A stretch of 64,000 nucleotides of DNA, from assembly GCF_018141105.1 (NCBI RefSeq), contig NZ_CP054839.1, positions 4,340,001 through 4,404,000 of the forward strand, given 5' to 3'. Under the pieces are notes generated by a model. It had not been told where the DNA came from, did no database searches, and saw nothing but the letters and a program-made list of their open reading frames with translations. The position numbers were made by a program, and so were the translations under genes. Source of the DNA: Saccharopolyspora erythraea (lineage in GTDB: Bacteria > Actinomycetota > Actinomycetes > Mycobacteriales > Pseudonocardiaceae). Below are positions 28,102-36,023 of the stretch, one piece after another; position 1 is the first letter of the stretch; the number at the start of each line of letters is the position of its first letter.

Positions 28102-28131
28102 TTGACAATAAATCCAGCCGGGGTTTAGCTT
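28102..28131 (+). promoter_or_regulatory. strong housekeeping-type promoter for the Glu/Leu dehydrogenase leader
   Basis: TTGACA (28102-28107) and TAGCTT (28126-28131) are separated by 18 bp, an excellent match to an HrdB-type promoter. Transcription would begin near 28138, giving a leader of about 265 nt before the dehydrogenase start at 28403. The surrounding 603-bp gap (27800-28402) contains no other convincing gene except the leader ORF. Confidence 0.65.
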
Positions 28132-28164
28132 CGTCACATCGCCAACTCCGACGCGGAGGTGACC

Positions 28165-28242
28165 ATGCAGCTCAACGAGTACGGCCACCCGCGTCCCGTG
28201 CGTTGGTTGTCTTCTTCCTCGCTCTGGCTGCGACATTCGTGA
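28165..28242 (+). CDS. 25-codon leader ORF upstream of the amino-acid dehydrogenase
   Basis: An ATG with GGAGG 5 nt upstream opens a 25-residue peptide beginning MQLNEYGHPRPVRW. It contains four consecutive serine codons (TCT TCT TCC TCG), of which TCT is rare in such high-GC genomes, followed by LWLRHS and TGA. It starts about 27 nt after the predicted transcription start and ends before two hairpins. This is the layout of a ribosome-sensing leader peptide, although no run of the dehydrogenase's likely substrate residue is present. Confidence 0.45.
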   Translation: MQLNEYGHPRPVRWLSSSSLWLRHS

Positions 28243-28247
28243 CGCCC

Positions 28248-28366
28248 GCCGCCCGTCCGGGCGGCGAGGGCCCACAGCGCAGCGCGTGTGACCGGCGGTG
28301 ATCTTCCCGCCGGGTTCAAGGCACGCCCCATCGATCGGCACCCGAGCGGGCACCTCCCGGTGCCCG
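28248..28366 (+). promoter_or_regulatory. leader hairpins, possible attenuator
   Basis: Behind the leader ORF lie GCCGCCC-GTCC-GGGCGGC (28248-28265) and CGGGCACC-TCCC-GGTGCCCG (28347-28366). In the second, GGTGCC can instead pair with GGCACC at 28338-28343, giving mutually exclusive folds. The hairpins sit 137 and 36 nt before the dehydrogenase start, so they could control either termination or access to the GGAGG site. Confidence 0.4.
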
Positions 28367-28402
28367 TCGTCATGCACTGCGAATTGAGAGGAGGTTCGGC
28401 TG

Positions 28403-29596
28403 GTGGCACTCGTCGACTGCGCCCCGCTGATGAAGGTGACGTGGACCGACCCGGTGACGGGCAAAAACGGATTCCTGGTCGTGCACAGCCTGGTGTCCGG
28501 TCTTGCCACCGGCGGGACCCGGATGCGCGCCGGCTGCACGATGTCGGAGGTCGAGGACCTCGCGCGCGGCATGGCCCGCAAGACGGCGGTGTTCAACCTG
28601 CCGGTCGGTGGCGCCAAGGGCGGCATCGACTGCGACCCCAAGGATCCCGAAGCTCGCGGCGTGCTGCGCCGGTTCGTCGAGGCGATGCGGCCGTGGATCG
28701 ACGCGCACTGGGTCACCGCCGAGGACCTCGGAGTTCCGCAGCACCTCATCGACGACGTCTTCGCCGAGGTGGGGCTGCAGCAGTCCTACCACGCCGCCAT
28801 CCGCCGGGCCCCCGACGTCGGGCACACCCTGCGCCGGATCCGCGCCGGGCTCAACGCCCCGGTGCCGGGCGGGCTGCTGCTGGGCGACGTCGTCGGCGGG
28901 TACGGCGTGGCGCAGAGCTGCCTGGGCGTCGTGCAGGCCCGGGGCTGGGACAACTCCCAGACCACCGTCGCGGTGCAGGGCGTGGGCACGATGGGCGGCG
29001 GCGCCGCCTGGTACCTGCACGAGGCGGGCCTGAAGGTCGTCGCGGTCGCCGACGCCGTGGGCGCGCTCTACCACCCGGACGGCCTGGACATCCCGGCGCT
29101 GCTGGAGATGCGCGACCGCTTCGGCGAGATCGACCGCGACCAGGTCCCCGCGGACGTGCGGCGGCTGCCCCGCGAGGCGGTCCTGACCGCCGACGTCGAC
29201 GTGCTGATCCCCGCGGCGGTGTCGTACGCGATCACGCCGCGCCAGGTGCCCGAAATCTCGGCGAAGGTGATCATCGAGGCGGCCAACACGCCGGTGACGG
29301 CGGAGGCCGAGGAGCTGCTGGCGGCCCGGGGCATCCCGGTGATCCCGGACTTCGTGGCCAACTCCGGGGCGGTCGCCTGGGCCTGGTGGCTGCTGCTGGG
29401 CAGGGTCGACGCCGACCCGGTGCTGTCGTTCAGCGTGCTGCGCGAGGAGATGCTGGCCAAGATCCCGCCGCTGCTGGCGGCCTGGGACGCCGACGGCACC
29501 ACCCCGCGGATCGCGGCGCTGCAGCTGGCCGACTGGCAGACCGAGCAGAACCGGGTCGCCGAGGCCGAGGGGCGGCTGCTGGTCAGCATCCCCTGA
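28403..29596 (+). CDS. Glu/Leu/Phe/Val dehydrogenase, copy 2
   Basis: A 397-aa amino-acid dehydrogenase. GGTRM near residue 37, the catalytic-lysine motif LPVGGAKGGI near 66, and the dinucleotide-binding VQGVGTMGGGAAW near 181 are all present, with PDFVANSGAV in the closing region. Compared with the copy at 16452 it keeps the canonical GGAKGGI motif. It probably interconverts an L-amino acid and its 2-oxoacid. Start is GTG with AGGAGG about 8 nt upstream. It is monocistronic, with its own promoter, a structured leader and a terminator. Confidence 0.9.
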   Translation: MALVDCAPLMKVTWTDPVTGKNGFLVVHSLVSGLATGGTRMRAGCTMSEVEDLARGMARKTAVFNLPVGGAKGGIDCDPKDPEARGVLRRFVEAMRPWIDAHWVTAEDLGVPQHLIDDVFAEVGLQQSYHAAIRRAPDVGHTLRRIRAGLNAPVPGGLLLGDVVGGYGVAQSCLGVVQARGWDNSQTTVAVQGVGTMGGGAAWYLHEAGLKVVAVADAVGALYHPDGLDIPALLEMRDRFGEIDRDQVPADVRRLPREAVLTADVDVLIPAAVSYAITPRQVPEISAKVIIEAANTPVTAEAEELLAARGIPVIPDFVANSGAVAWAWWLLLGRVDADPVLSFSVLREEMLAKIPPLLAAWDADGTTPRIAALQLADWQTEQNRVAEAEGRLLVSIP

Positions 29597-29627
29597 CCGG
29601 CCAGCGCGCCGCGGGCTGCGGATGCTC

Positions 29628-29670
29628 ACGGGTGCGCCCGGCCGGCCTGGTGCCGGTCGGGCGCACCCGT
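29628..29670 (+). terminator. terminator after dehydrogenase copy 2
   Basis: A perfect 13-bp stem (29628-29640 with 29658-29670) extended by five more pairs including one G-T, with a 7-nt loop, lies 31 nt after the stop codon. It is a strong rho-independent-type hairpin without a T-tract. Confidence 0.75.
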
Positions 29671-29750
29671 TGCACTTCCAGGGGAAGTCGGCCGGAATTG
29701 CCCGCGCGTTACAACCCGGCGCGGCGGCCACGACTTCGGGTGATGAGTGT

Positions 29751-29779
29751 GTGACAACCCGCGTCCGGAGTGCTAGCGT
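29751..29779 (+). promoter_or_regulatory. promoter of the cold-shock gene
   Basis: GTGACA (29751-29756) and TAGCGT (29774-29779) are separated by 17 bp. Transcription would start near 29786, giving a 5' leader of about 160 nt for the cold-shock gene. Confidence 0.55.
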
Positions 29780-29819
29780 GGTCGCAGTTGCAGTTTTGGT
29801 TCCCAGAAGTACTCGAAAG

Positions 29820-29856
29820 TGCCTGCGAAACGATGTGACGCAGGCATTTTGTTGTG
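29820..29856 (+). terminator. terminator-like hairpin with T-rich tail in the cold-shock leader
   Basis: TGCCTGCG and CGCAGGCA pair across an 11-nt loop (29820-29846) and are followed at once by TTTTGTTGTG. This is the only hairpin in the window with a real T-tract. It lies about 35 nt after the predicted start and about 90 nt before the cold-shock ATG, so it would end a roughly 65-70-nt RNA unless bypassed. Confidence 0.55.
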
Positions 29857-29944
29857 CCGGAGGCCGTTTCGGCCCGGGTGATCATCTCGGCGACTTGGGG
29901 TCTACGAAGTGTTGGCCCTGGCCATTAGAAGTAGGAGACAGAGA

Positions 29945-30148
29945 ATGGCTACCGGTACCGTCAAGTGGTTCAACGCTGAAAAGGGATTCGGCTTCATCAC
30001 CCCGGACGGGGGAGGCGCCGACGTGTTCGCCCACTACTCGGCGATTGACGCCTCCGGTTTCCGCACGCTGGACGAGAACCAGCGGGTGGAGTTCGAGATC
30101 GCCCAGGGCCCGAAGGGGCCGCAGGCCGCGCAGATCCGCACGATCTGA
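29945..30148 (+). CDS. cold-shock domain protein (CspA family)
   Basis: A 67-aa single-domain nucleic-acid-binding protein. The RNP1 motif KGFGFITPD and RNP2 motif DVFAHYSAI are intact, following the canonical TGTVKWFN start. It binds single-stranded RNA or DNA and prevents secondary structure, aiding translation under cold or stress. The ATG has AGGAGA about 6 nt upstream. The long structured leader with a terminator-like hairpin suggests post-initiation control. Confidence 0.95.
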   Translation: MATGTVKWFNAEKGFGFITPDGGGADVFAHYSAIDASGFRTLDENQRVEFEIAQGPKGPQAAQIRTI

Positions 30149-30166
30149 GATCGCCTGAGACAGTCC

Positions 30167-30201
30167 GGCAGGCCCGCACCGCACGACGGTGCGGGCCTGC
30201 C
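30167..30201 (+). terminator. terminator of the cold-shock gene
   Basis: A perfect 15-bp stem (30167-30181 with 30187-30201) with the 5-nt loop CACGA lies 18 nt after the stop. It is one of the strongest hairpins in the window. Confidence 0.85.
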
Positions 30202-30401
30202 GTCGTGCTGGTCCCCGGGAGCGGAGCCCGGCTCCCGCCCAGGCCAGGGCCGGTGTCCTACTCGGACCGGGCCCCGTGGACCAGTCGTGCCGCGGTGCCG
30301 CGACGGAGACTCGCGCGACCTCCGAAGTTCACCCGATGTGGTGCGCGTGGCGCCGGTAGTCTTGCTGGTTGCCGTTGTTCGCTCCGATGTCCGAGGTTCC
30401 T

Positions 30402-31343
30402 GTGCCCCTGCGTGTGTTCGTGGCCGGTGCCACCGGTGTCGTGGGAAGAGCGCTGCTGCCGCGGTTGCGGGAGCGCGGTCACCACGTGACCGCACTGGTC
30501 CGCCAGGCGGGCAGGCTGGAGGGCGGCGACCTGGTCGACGCGGTCGCGGTGGCCGACATGATGGACCCCCGGCGATTGCGGCGGGTGGTGCAGGAATCCG
30601 CCCCGGACGTGGTGGTCTGCCAGGTGACGGCGTTCCGCCACCCCGACTTCGACGTGGCGCTGCACCGCACCTCCCGGCTGCGCGACACCGGGACCCGCAA
30701 CCTCGTCAGCGCGGCCGTTTCCGCGGGTGCGCGGCGCATCATCATCCAGAGCATGGCCGCCGCCTACTGCCCGCACGGCCACGACGTGCTGGACGAGGAG
30801 GCTCCGCTGTGGACGGAGGCGCCCGGCCGCTGGGGGGAGGCGGTCCGCGCGGTCGCGGCGATGGAGGAGGCGGTGCTGACCTGCCCGAGCATCGAGGGCG
30901 TCGCCCTGCGCTACGGCGCGCTCTACGGTCCCCGCACCTGGTACGCGCCGGGCGGCGTCATCCACGAGAAGGTGCGCGGCAGCGCGTTGCCGCTGGTCGA
31001 CGACGGTGTGGGACTGACATCGTTCACCCACACCGAGGACGCGGCCGGCGTAGTGCTCGAGATGCTCGCCGGCGGTGATCCCGGTGCCTACAACGTGGTC
31101 GACAACGAACCCGCCGAGAGCATGGAGTGGCTTCCCGCCTACGCCCGGATCGTGGGCGGTCCGGCGCCGGTGTCGCTGACCCGGGACCAGGCCCGCACGC
31201 AGCTCGACTGGCTCACCGTGCACCAGCTCACCGAGCAGCGCGGCGCGACCAACTTCCGGCTGCGGGAGACGCTGGGGTGGCGTCCGGCGTGGCCGAGCTG
31301 GCGGGAGGGATTCGCGTCGTTGTGCGGGTTGTGGCCGGGCTGA
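30402..31343 (+). CDS. NAD(P)-dependent epimerase/dehydratase-like protein
   Basis: A 313-aa extended-SDR protein opening directly with RVFVAGATGVVG, the NAD(P) motif. The usual YxxxK catalytic pair is not evident at the expected place (the region reads QSMAAAYCPHG and later RYGALYGPR), so it may be an atypical NmrA-like or reductase-type member rather than a sugar epimerase. GTG at 30402 is preferred because GAGG lies 5 nt upstream and the Rossmann fold then starts at once; ATG at 30387 would add five residues. Substrate unknown. Confidence 0.8.
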   Translation: MPLRVFVAGATGVVGRALLPRLRERGHHVTALVRQAGRLEGGDLVDAVAVADMMDPRRLRRVVQESAPDVVVCQVTAFRHPDFDVALHRTSRLRDTGTRNLVSAAVSAGARRIIIQSMAAAYCPHGHDVLDEEAPLWTEAPGRWGEAVRAVAAMEEAVLTCPSIEGVALRYGALYGPRTWYAPGGVIHEKVRGSALPLVDDGVGLTSFTHTEDAAGVVLEMLAGGDPGAYNVVDNEPAESMEWLPAYARIVGGPAPVSLTRDQARTQLDWLTVHQLTEQRGATNFRLRETLGWRPAWPSWREGFASLCGLWPG

Positions 31344-31823
31344 CCGCCGGATTCACCCGTTGCGCGCAATCGGAATGGTGGTTGGTCACCGCAACGAAAC
31401 ATTTCTCGCATCTCCGGGAGCGGACAATTCGGTTCTCGCTCGGCGGATCGGAGCCGCGGTGCGAGTTGAACGGCGGATGTCGGGACGCTAGATATCGGGT
31501 TGCGGTCGCAGCGCGTATCCGGTGGTGTCCGCGAGGCCCCGAGTCGGGGGCTCTTACCTCATGTGCGAGTGAATCGCAATGGTCTTGATTCGGGGTTGGC
31601 CGCGTGTGTCGCGACCGATCGGCCGCTTTCCTTGAAACGTGCAATCGATTCCGGTAAAGGCCCGTTTTCACAGGTGGCTCGCGGGTTGAGGCCGAAGGCT
31701 CCGCAGGTCCGGCACGCGGGAGCGCAGCGGACTTCCTGAGCCCTGCTGAGGGTATGAAAACGCGACCTGACGGGATAGGTTCTACCAAACCACCGTCTGA
31801 GGGAAGCCGGAGAACCCCGACCG
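31344..31823. other. 480-bp intergenic region, no gene seen
   Basis: This stretch has visibly lower GC than its surroundings, and no frame with convincing codon bias or a ribosome site. It should contain the promoter for the GlcD-like gene at 31824. A small dyad GGT-TCT-ACC (31778-31786) near its end may be an operator. Nothing else stands out. Confidence 0.5.
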
Positions 31824-33206
31824 ATGACCACCACGGACACCGCGCACCCGCTGGAAGCGATGCTGTCCCCGGGCAGCGTGATCGTCGACCCCGACGTGCT
31901 GGAGGCCCACCGCCGGGACCGGGCGACGTTCTGCCCGTCCGGGACACCGTCGGTGCTGGTCCGCGCTCGCTCGACCGGCGACGTGGCCACGACGCTGCGG
32001 TGGGCGCACGAGAACCGGGTGCGGGTGGTCCCGCAGGGTGCCCGTTCCGGGCTGTCCGGTGCGGCCAACGCCTCCGACGGCTGCGTGCTGCTGTCGCTGG
32101 AGAGGATGGACCGCATCCTGCAGGTCGACGCAAGTGAGCAGGTCGCTGTGGTGCAGCCGGGCGTGGTCAACGGCGTGCTGGCCGCTGCGGTGGCCGAGCA
32201 GGGGCTGTTCTACCCGCCGGACCCGGGCTCGCGCGGCATCTCCACCATCGGCGGCAACGTGGCCACCAACGCGGGCGGCATGTGCTGCGTCAAGTACGGC
32301 GTGACCGGCGACTTCGTGCGCGGTCTCGAGGTGGTGCTCGCCGACGGCCGGGTGATGCGCACCGGGCGCAGCACCGCCAAGGGCGTCGCGGGCTACGACC
32401 TGACGAGCCTGATGGTGGGCTCGGAGGGCACGCTCGGGGTCATCACCGAGATCACCGTGGCGCTGAGGCCGGCGTCGGCGCGCCCGCTGACCGCCGTCGC
32501 GTTCTTCCCGGCCATCGCCGACGCCTGCCGGACGGTGGCGGGCTACCTCGGCGAGGGCCACCGGCCGTCGGTGCTGGAGTTCATGGACCGGCCCACTGTG
32601 GACGCCGTCTCGCGCATCGCCGACCTGGGCTTTCCCGCCGACATGGGGTCGATGCTCATCGTGCAGTCCGACAGCGGCGAGTCGGCCAGGGCCGATCTCG
32701 AGGCGTTCGAACGGGTGGCGCGCGGCTTCGGCGCCTCCGACGTCGTGGTCGCCGATGACCCGGCCGAGGGCGAGATGCTGATGCAGGCCAGGCGGCTGGT
32801 CGGCGACGCCCACGAGCACCTCGGATCGCAGCTCATCGACGACGTGTGCGTGCCCCGCAGGCACCTGGTCGACCTGGTCGAGGGGCTGCACCGGCTGGCC
32901 GAGCAGTACCGGGTGCAGGTCCTGTGCGCGGGTCACGCCGGGGATGGCAACATGCACCCGGTGGTTGTGTTCGACGCCGACGACGCCGACCAGACCGTCC
33001 GCGCCGAGCAGGCGTTCGACGCGATCATGGCGCTGGGCCTGGAACTGGGCGGCACCATCACCGGTGAGCACGGCGTCGGCCACCTCAAGCGCCACTGGCT
33101 CGGCAGGGAACTGGACCCGGCGGCGCTGTGGGTGCAGCGCGCGATCAAGCGGACGCTGGATCCGCGCGGCATCCTCAACCCCGGCCGGGTCCTGCCCCCG
33201 GAGTGA
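31824..33206 (+). CDS. GlcD-like FAD-linked oxidase, copy 2
   Basis: A 460-aa paralogue of the protein at 8122. The FAD domain shows VPQGARSGLSGAAN, PPDPGSRG, STIGGNVATNAGG and SEGTLGVITE, and the C-terminal domain HAGDGNMHPV and GTITGEHGVG. Long blocks such as the CCVKYGVT segment are shared with copy 1. It probably oxidises a D-2-hydroxy acid (glycolate, D-lactate or similar). The ATG has GGAG about 11 nt upstream. Its stop codon is immediately adjacent to the stop of a small convergent gene. Confidence 0.9.
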   Translation: MTTTDTAHPLEAMLSPGSVIVDPDVLEAHRRDRATFCPSGTPSVLVRARSTGDVATTLRWAHENRVRVVPQGARSGLSGAANASDGCVLLSLERMDRILQVDASEQVAVVQPGVVNGVLAAAVAEQGLFYPPDPGSRGISTIGGNVATNAGGMCCVKYGVTGDFVRGLEVVLADGRVMRTGRSTAKGVAGYDLTSLMVGSEGTLGVITEITVALRPASARPLTAVAFFPAIADACRTVAGYLGEGHRPSVLEFMDRPTVDAVSRIADLGFPADMGSMLIVQSDSGESARADLEAFERVARGFGASDVVVADDPAEGEMLMQARRLVGDAHEHLGSQLIDDVCVPRRHLVDLVEGLHRLAEQYRVQVLCAGHAGDGNMHPVVVFDADDADQTVRAEQAFDAIMALGLELGGTITGEHGVGHLKRHWLGRELDPAALWVQRAIKRTLDPRGILNPGRVLPPE

Positions 33207-33383
33207 TCAGAGCTCCTCGTAGCCGTCGTCGTCGGCGGGCACGGGGCGGTTCTGCTCGGCGAGGTCGGCCGGATCGACCTCCGGCGACAGCTCACCGGCC
33301 AGTTCGGTCTCCTCGTCCTCGGCCGGGACGATGGTCTCGCGCGCCTGCTCGGCGGCGTCGGCTTCGGGGGTCTCGGGATCCAT
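33207..33383 (-). CDS. small acidic hypothetical protein
   Basis: A 58-aa strongly acidic protein beginning MDPETPEADAAEQ, rich in Glu, Asp, Ala and Pro, with no hydrophobic segment and probably disordered. The ATG has GGAGGA 4 nt upstream, and codon usage is typical, so it is likely real. The stop abuts that of the GlcD-like gene. No function can be proposed. Confidence 0.65.
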   Translation of the reverse strand: MDPETPEADAAEQARETIVPAEDEETELAGELSPEVDPADLAEQNRPVPADDDGYEEL

Positions 33384-33441
33384 GCTTCCTCCACGATCGG
33401 GTACTGGCCGGCCGACTGCCACCGTATCGACTCCGGCGCCG

Positions 33442-34248
33442 CTACGCGTCCGGTGATCCGTCCAGGGGCGGGAAGCGCGGGGCGCGGCGTTCGAGGTAGC
33501 TGTGGATGCCCTCCTTGACGTCCGGACGGCGGAACGCCGCGATCATGCGTTCGGCGGCGTCTGCGGTCGCGGTCTCCAGGCCGCTGTCCAGGCCGGTGTA
33601 GACCTGCTGCTTGATCTCGGCCATCGACGCGGGGGAGCACTCGGTGGCCAGGGTGCGGGCGTAGGCGAGGGCGCTGCCGAGCACCTGGTCGCCCGGCACG
33701 ACGCGATCGACCAGGCCGAGCTCGCTGGCCTCGGTGCCCAGCAGGGTCCGCGCCGACAGCAGCAGGTCGAGCGCCTTGCCGACGCCGACGAGCTTGGGCA
33801 GCAGCCACGCGATGCCGTACTCGGCGATGAGTCCGCGCTTGCTGAACGCGGTGGTGAACTTGGCCTCGGACGCGGCGAAGCGGACGTCGGTGAACAGCGC
33901 GACCACCAGGCCGACACCCGCGACGGGGCCGTTGATCGCGGCGATGACCGGCTTGCGCAAGCGGGTCGCCAGCGACAGCGGGCGCTCGTCGGAGTCGAAG
34001 TCCTCGGGGCCGAGTTCGGAGAGCGCGGCCATGTCGGCGCCCGCGCAGAAGCCGCGTCCGGCGCCGGTCACGACGACGGCGCGGACCCGCGGGTCCCGGT
34101 CGGCTTCCTCCAGCAGGTCGAAGTAGCGCCGCTGCATGGTCCGGGTCCACGCGTTGAGCCGGTCGGGCCGGTTGAGCGTCAGCAGGAGCACGCCGTCGTC
34201 GCGCACCTCCGCCAGCACCTCGTCGGCGGCCTGGGGATCTTGCGTCAC
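33442..34248 (-). CDS. enoyl-CoA hydratase/isomerase family protein
   Basis: A 268-aa crotonase-fold enzyme. The oxyanion-hole motifs are VTGAGRGFCAGADM near residue 61 and NGPVAGVGL near 106; the active-site loop reads KRGLIAEYGIAWLLP with the glutamate expected for hydratase or isomerase action. It would act on an acyl-CoA in fatty or aromatic acid breakdown. The GTG start has GGAGG 7 nt upstream. It stands alone, with no other beta-oxidation genes next to it. Confidence 0.9.
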   Translation of the reverse strand: MTQDPQAADEVLAEVRDDGVLLLTLNRPDRLNAWTRTMQRRYFDLLEEADRDPRVRAVVVTGAGRGFCAGADMAALSELGPEDFDSDERPLSLATRLRKPVIAAINGPVAGVGLVVALFTDVRFAASEAKFTTAFSKRGLIAEYGIAWLLPKLVGVGKALDLLLSARTLLGTEASELGLVDRVVPGDQVLGSALAYARTLATECSPASMAEIKQQVYTGLDSGLETATADAAERMIAAFRRPDVKEGIHSYLERRAPRFPPLDGSPDA

Positions 34249-34372
34249 TTGATCACCTCCGCGGGGGTTGGTGGCAAGCTACCGATGAGGACGGGCTGCC
34301 TCAAGGACCGCGGGCGATGTTCCCGGGCGGCAGTCCTCGGCGGATCGGGTGGAGCACTGAGCTGGGGTGAGT

Positions 34373-35518
34373 ATGAGGTTCGTGCTTGGCGGCCTCGTCG
34401 TCTCCGCGACGCTGGCAGGTCTGCTGCTCGCACGCCGGGGAACCGCGGGCCAGCAGCGCGGGTCGGGCTGGCGCAACCCCGGTGCCTGGTTGCTGCTCGT
34501 GGTCGCCGCCGTCTACCTCAACCAGGTCCTGTTCACCGTTCATGTACTGCGGGTGTGGGACGGCGACGCGGGGTTCGTCGCGCGGTACCTGCCCGCGGGA
34601 TGGTTGGCGCTGGCCGACGACAGCGGTCCGATCCGGTGGCTCGCGGAGCGGTTCCCGCGGCCCGACCTGCTGTCGTGGAGCGTGCTCCGCGTGCAGGCCC
34701 TGCTGGAGCTGCCGCTGGTCGTGCTGGCTTACCTGACGGTGTGCCGGTGGTTCGGCGCGGACGTCTTCGGCCGCGCGGCGAGGCAGGTGTGGGCGCTCTC
34801 GGCGTCCTGGACGATCACTTTCTGCCTGGTCGAATGGTCGCTGCACAACCCCTACACCGCGGACGACATCGTGCTCCGCGCCGTGTCGGGCCTCATCGTG
34901 CCGATCGCCGTCGCCCACCTCCGGGCAGGGCGGATTCGCGCCGAGGAGTCGGTGACGGGCCTGGTGAGCTTCGTCGTGTCGGCCGCGGCGGCGGGCTACC
35001 TGGTGCTGGCGGTCTACGACACCGCGCTGCTCTACAACCTGGGGCACCTCGGGGAGCAGGCACCGGGCATGGCCGTCGCCGCGGCAGTGCTGGTGCTCGC
35101 GAGGATCGCGGCGCACAGGGTTCCCGACCGCGGGGCCGGACCGCGCATCGCGGCGGTCGCCGCATCGCTCGGGTGGTTCCTGGTGCTCTTCGCGGTGCCG
35201 GCCCTGCCGATCCGCTACAGCCTGAACTTCGGACTGCCCGTGCTCGCCGCCGCCGCGGGAACGCTGATCTGCGCTGTGGCGGTTTTCTCGGGCGTTCGGG
35301 TCGCGACGCGCGGTTCCGGCGACCGCGGGCTCATCCGGGAGCTGGTGCTCGCCGTCGTGCTGGCGGCGGTGGGCGGCTACGCCGGTTTCGCCGTCACCGG
35401 TGGCTACCCGGAGGCGAGGTTGCTCGCCGCGCTCTGCGGGTCGTGCGCTGTCGTGGTCGTCGTGTGCGCGGTGGGGGACCGGTTCTCGCGGTCCCGGTGG
35501 TCGCGGTCGGCGCGGTGA
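34373..35518 (+). CDS. polytopic membrane protein of unknown function
   Basis: A 381-aa protein with about nine to ten predicted transmembrane helices, beginning MRFVLGGLVVSATLAGLLLA and ending in a basic tail. A longer hydrophilic stretch near 60-90 includes LPAGWLALADDSGPIRWLAE. No transporter or enzyme motif was recognised. The ATG is preferred over a GTG two codons upstream because GGGGTG then lies at a suitable distance. It diverges from the enoyl-CoA hydratase gene. Confidence 0.7.
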   Translation: MRFVLGGLVVSATLAGLLLARRGTAGQQRGSGWRNPGAWLLLVVAAVYLNQVLFTVHVLRVWDGDAGFVARYLPAGWLALADDSGPIRWLAERFPRPDLLSWSVLRVQALLELPLVVLAYLTVCRWFGADVFGRAARQVWALSASWTITFCLVEWSLHNPYTADDIVLRAVSGLIVPIAVAHLRAGRIRAEESVTGLVSFVVSAAAAGYLVLAVYDTALLYNLGHLGEQAPGMAVAAAVLVLARIAAHRVPDRGAGPRIAAVAASLGWFLVLFAVPALPIRYSLNFGLPVLAAAAGTLICAVAVFSGVRVATRGSGDRGLIRELVLAVVLAAVGGYAGFAVTGGYPEARLLAALCGSCAVVVVVCAVGDRFSRSRWSRSAR

Positions 35519-35530
35519 CCGCGACCACCG
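35495..35530 (+). terminator. terminator overlapping the membrane-protein stop codon
   Basis: A perfect 13-bp inverted repeat, CGGTGGTCGCGGT with ACCGCGACCACCG, and a 10-nt loop spans the stop codon at 35516-35518. It separates this gene from the convergent carnitine operon. Confidence 0.65.
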
Positions 35531-35582
35531 GGAGAGATCCGGCGCCCGGTCCGAGAGCCGACCGCGACCAAGTCGGCGCCGC

Positions 35583-36023
35583 TCAGCCGATCGCCCGGCC
35601 CGCGTACTCCGGCGGCTCCTCGGCCAGCTCCGCGATGCGCGCGGCGACCTTATCGGGGAACGATGCCGACCGTCCCCGCGCGCTGTCGACGTGCAGCGCG
35701 AGGATCTCCTCGGTCGCCACCAGCACGCCGTCCACGACCATCTCGTGGCACAGACGCAGCTTCTTCGCGCCGCCGCCGACGATCCGCGTGGTGACCACCA
35801 GGTCGGACTCGGGTGGCACCTCGCGCAGGTACCGGACGTGCGCCTCGACGGTGTAGAGGGAGCACCCCGTCTCGGTGCGGTAGGTCTCGTCGAGCCCGAT
35901 CTGTTCCATCACCGCGTCGGTGGCGAACCCGAACACCAGGACGTAGTAGGCCTCGCTGAGGTGGCCGTTGTAGTCGATCCACTCCGGGCGGACGCGCTGC
36001 CGGAACTTCTTCAGTCCCCTCAT
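35583..36023 (-). CDS. acyl-CoA thioesterase of the carnitine operon
   Basis: A 146-aa hotdog-fold thioesterase (4HBT type) with EWIDYNGHLSEAYYVLVFG containing the active-site Asp/Asn region. In carnitine catabolism this enzyme hydrolyses betainyl-CoA to glycine betaine and CoA. The ATG overlaps the stop of the carnitine dehydrogenase gene (ATGA); in many bacteria the two are fused in one chain. It is the last gene of the operon. Confidence 0.85.
   Translation of the reverse strand: MRGLKKFRQRVRPEWIDYNGHLSEAYYVLVFGFATDAVMEQIGLDETYRTETGCSLYTVEAHVRYLREVPPESDLVVTTRIVGGGAKKLRLCHEMVVDGVLVATEEILALHVDSARGRSASFPDKVAARIAELAEEPPEYAGRAIG

Noticed and set aside
31500-31739. 79-codon frame in the intergenic region before GlcD copy 2
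   Set aside because: Lower GC, no third-position bias, no ribosome site and no recognisable motif.
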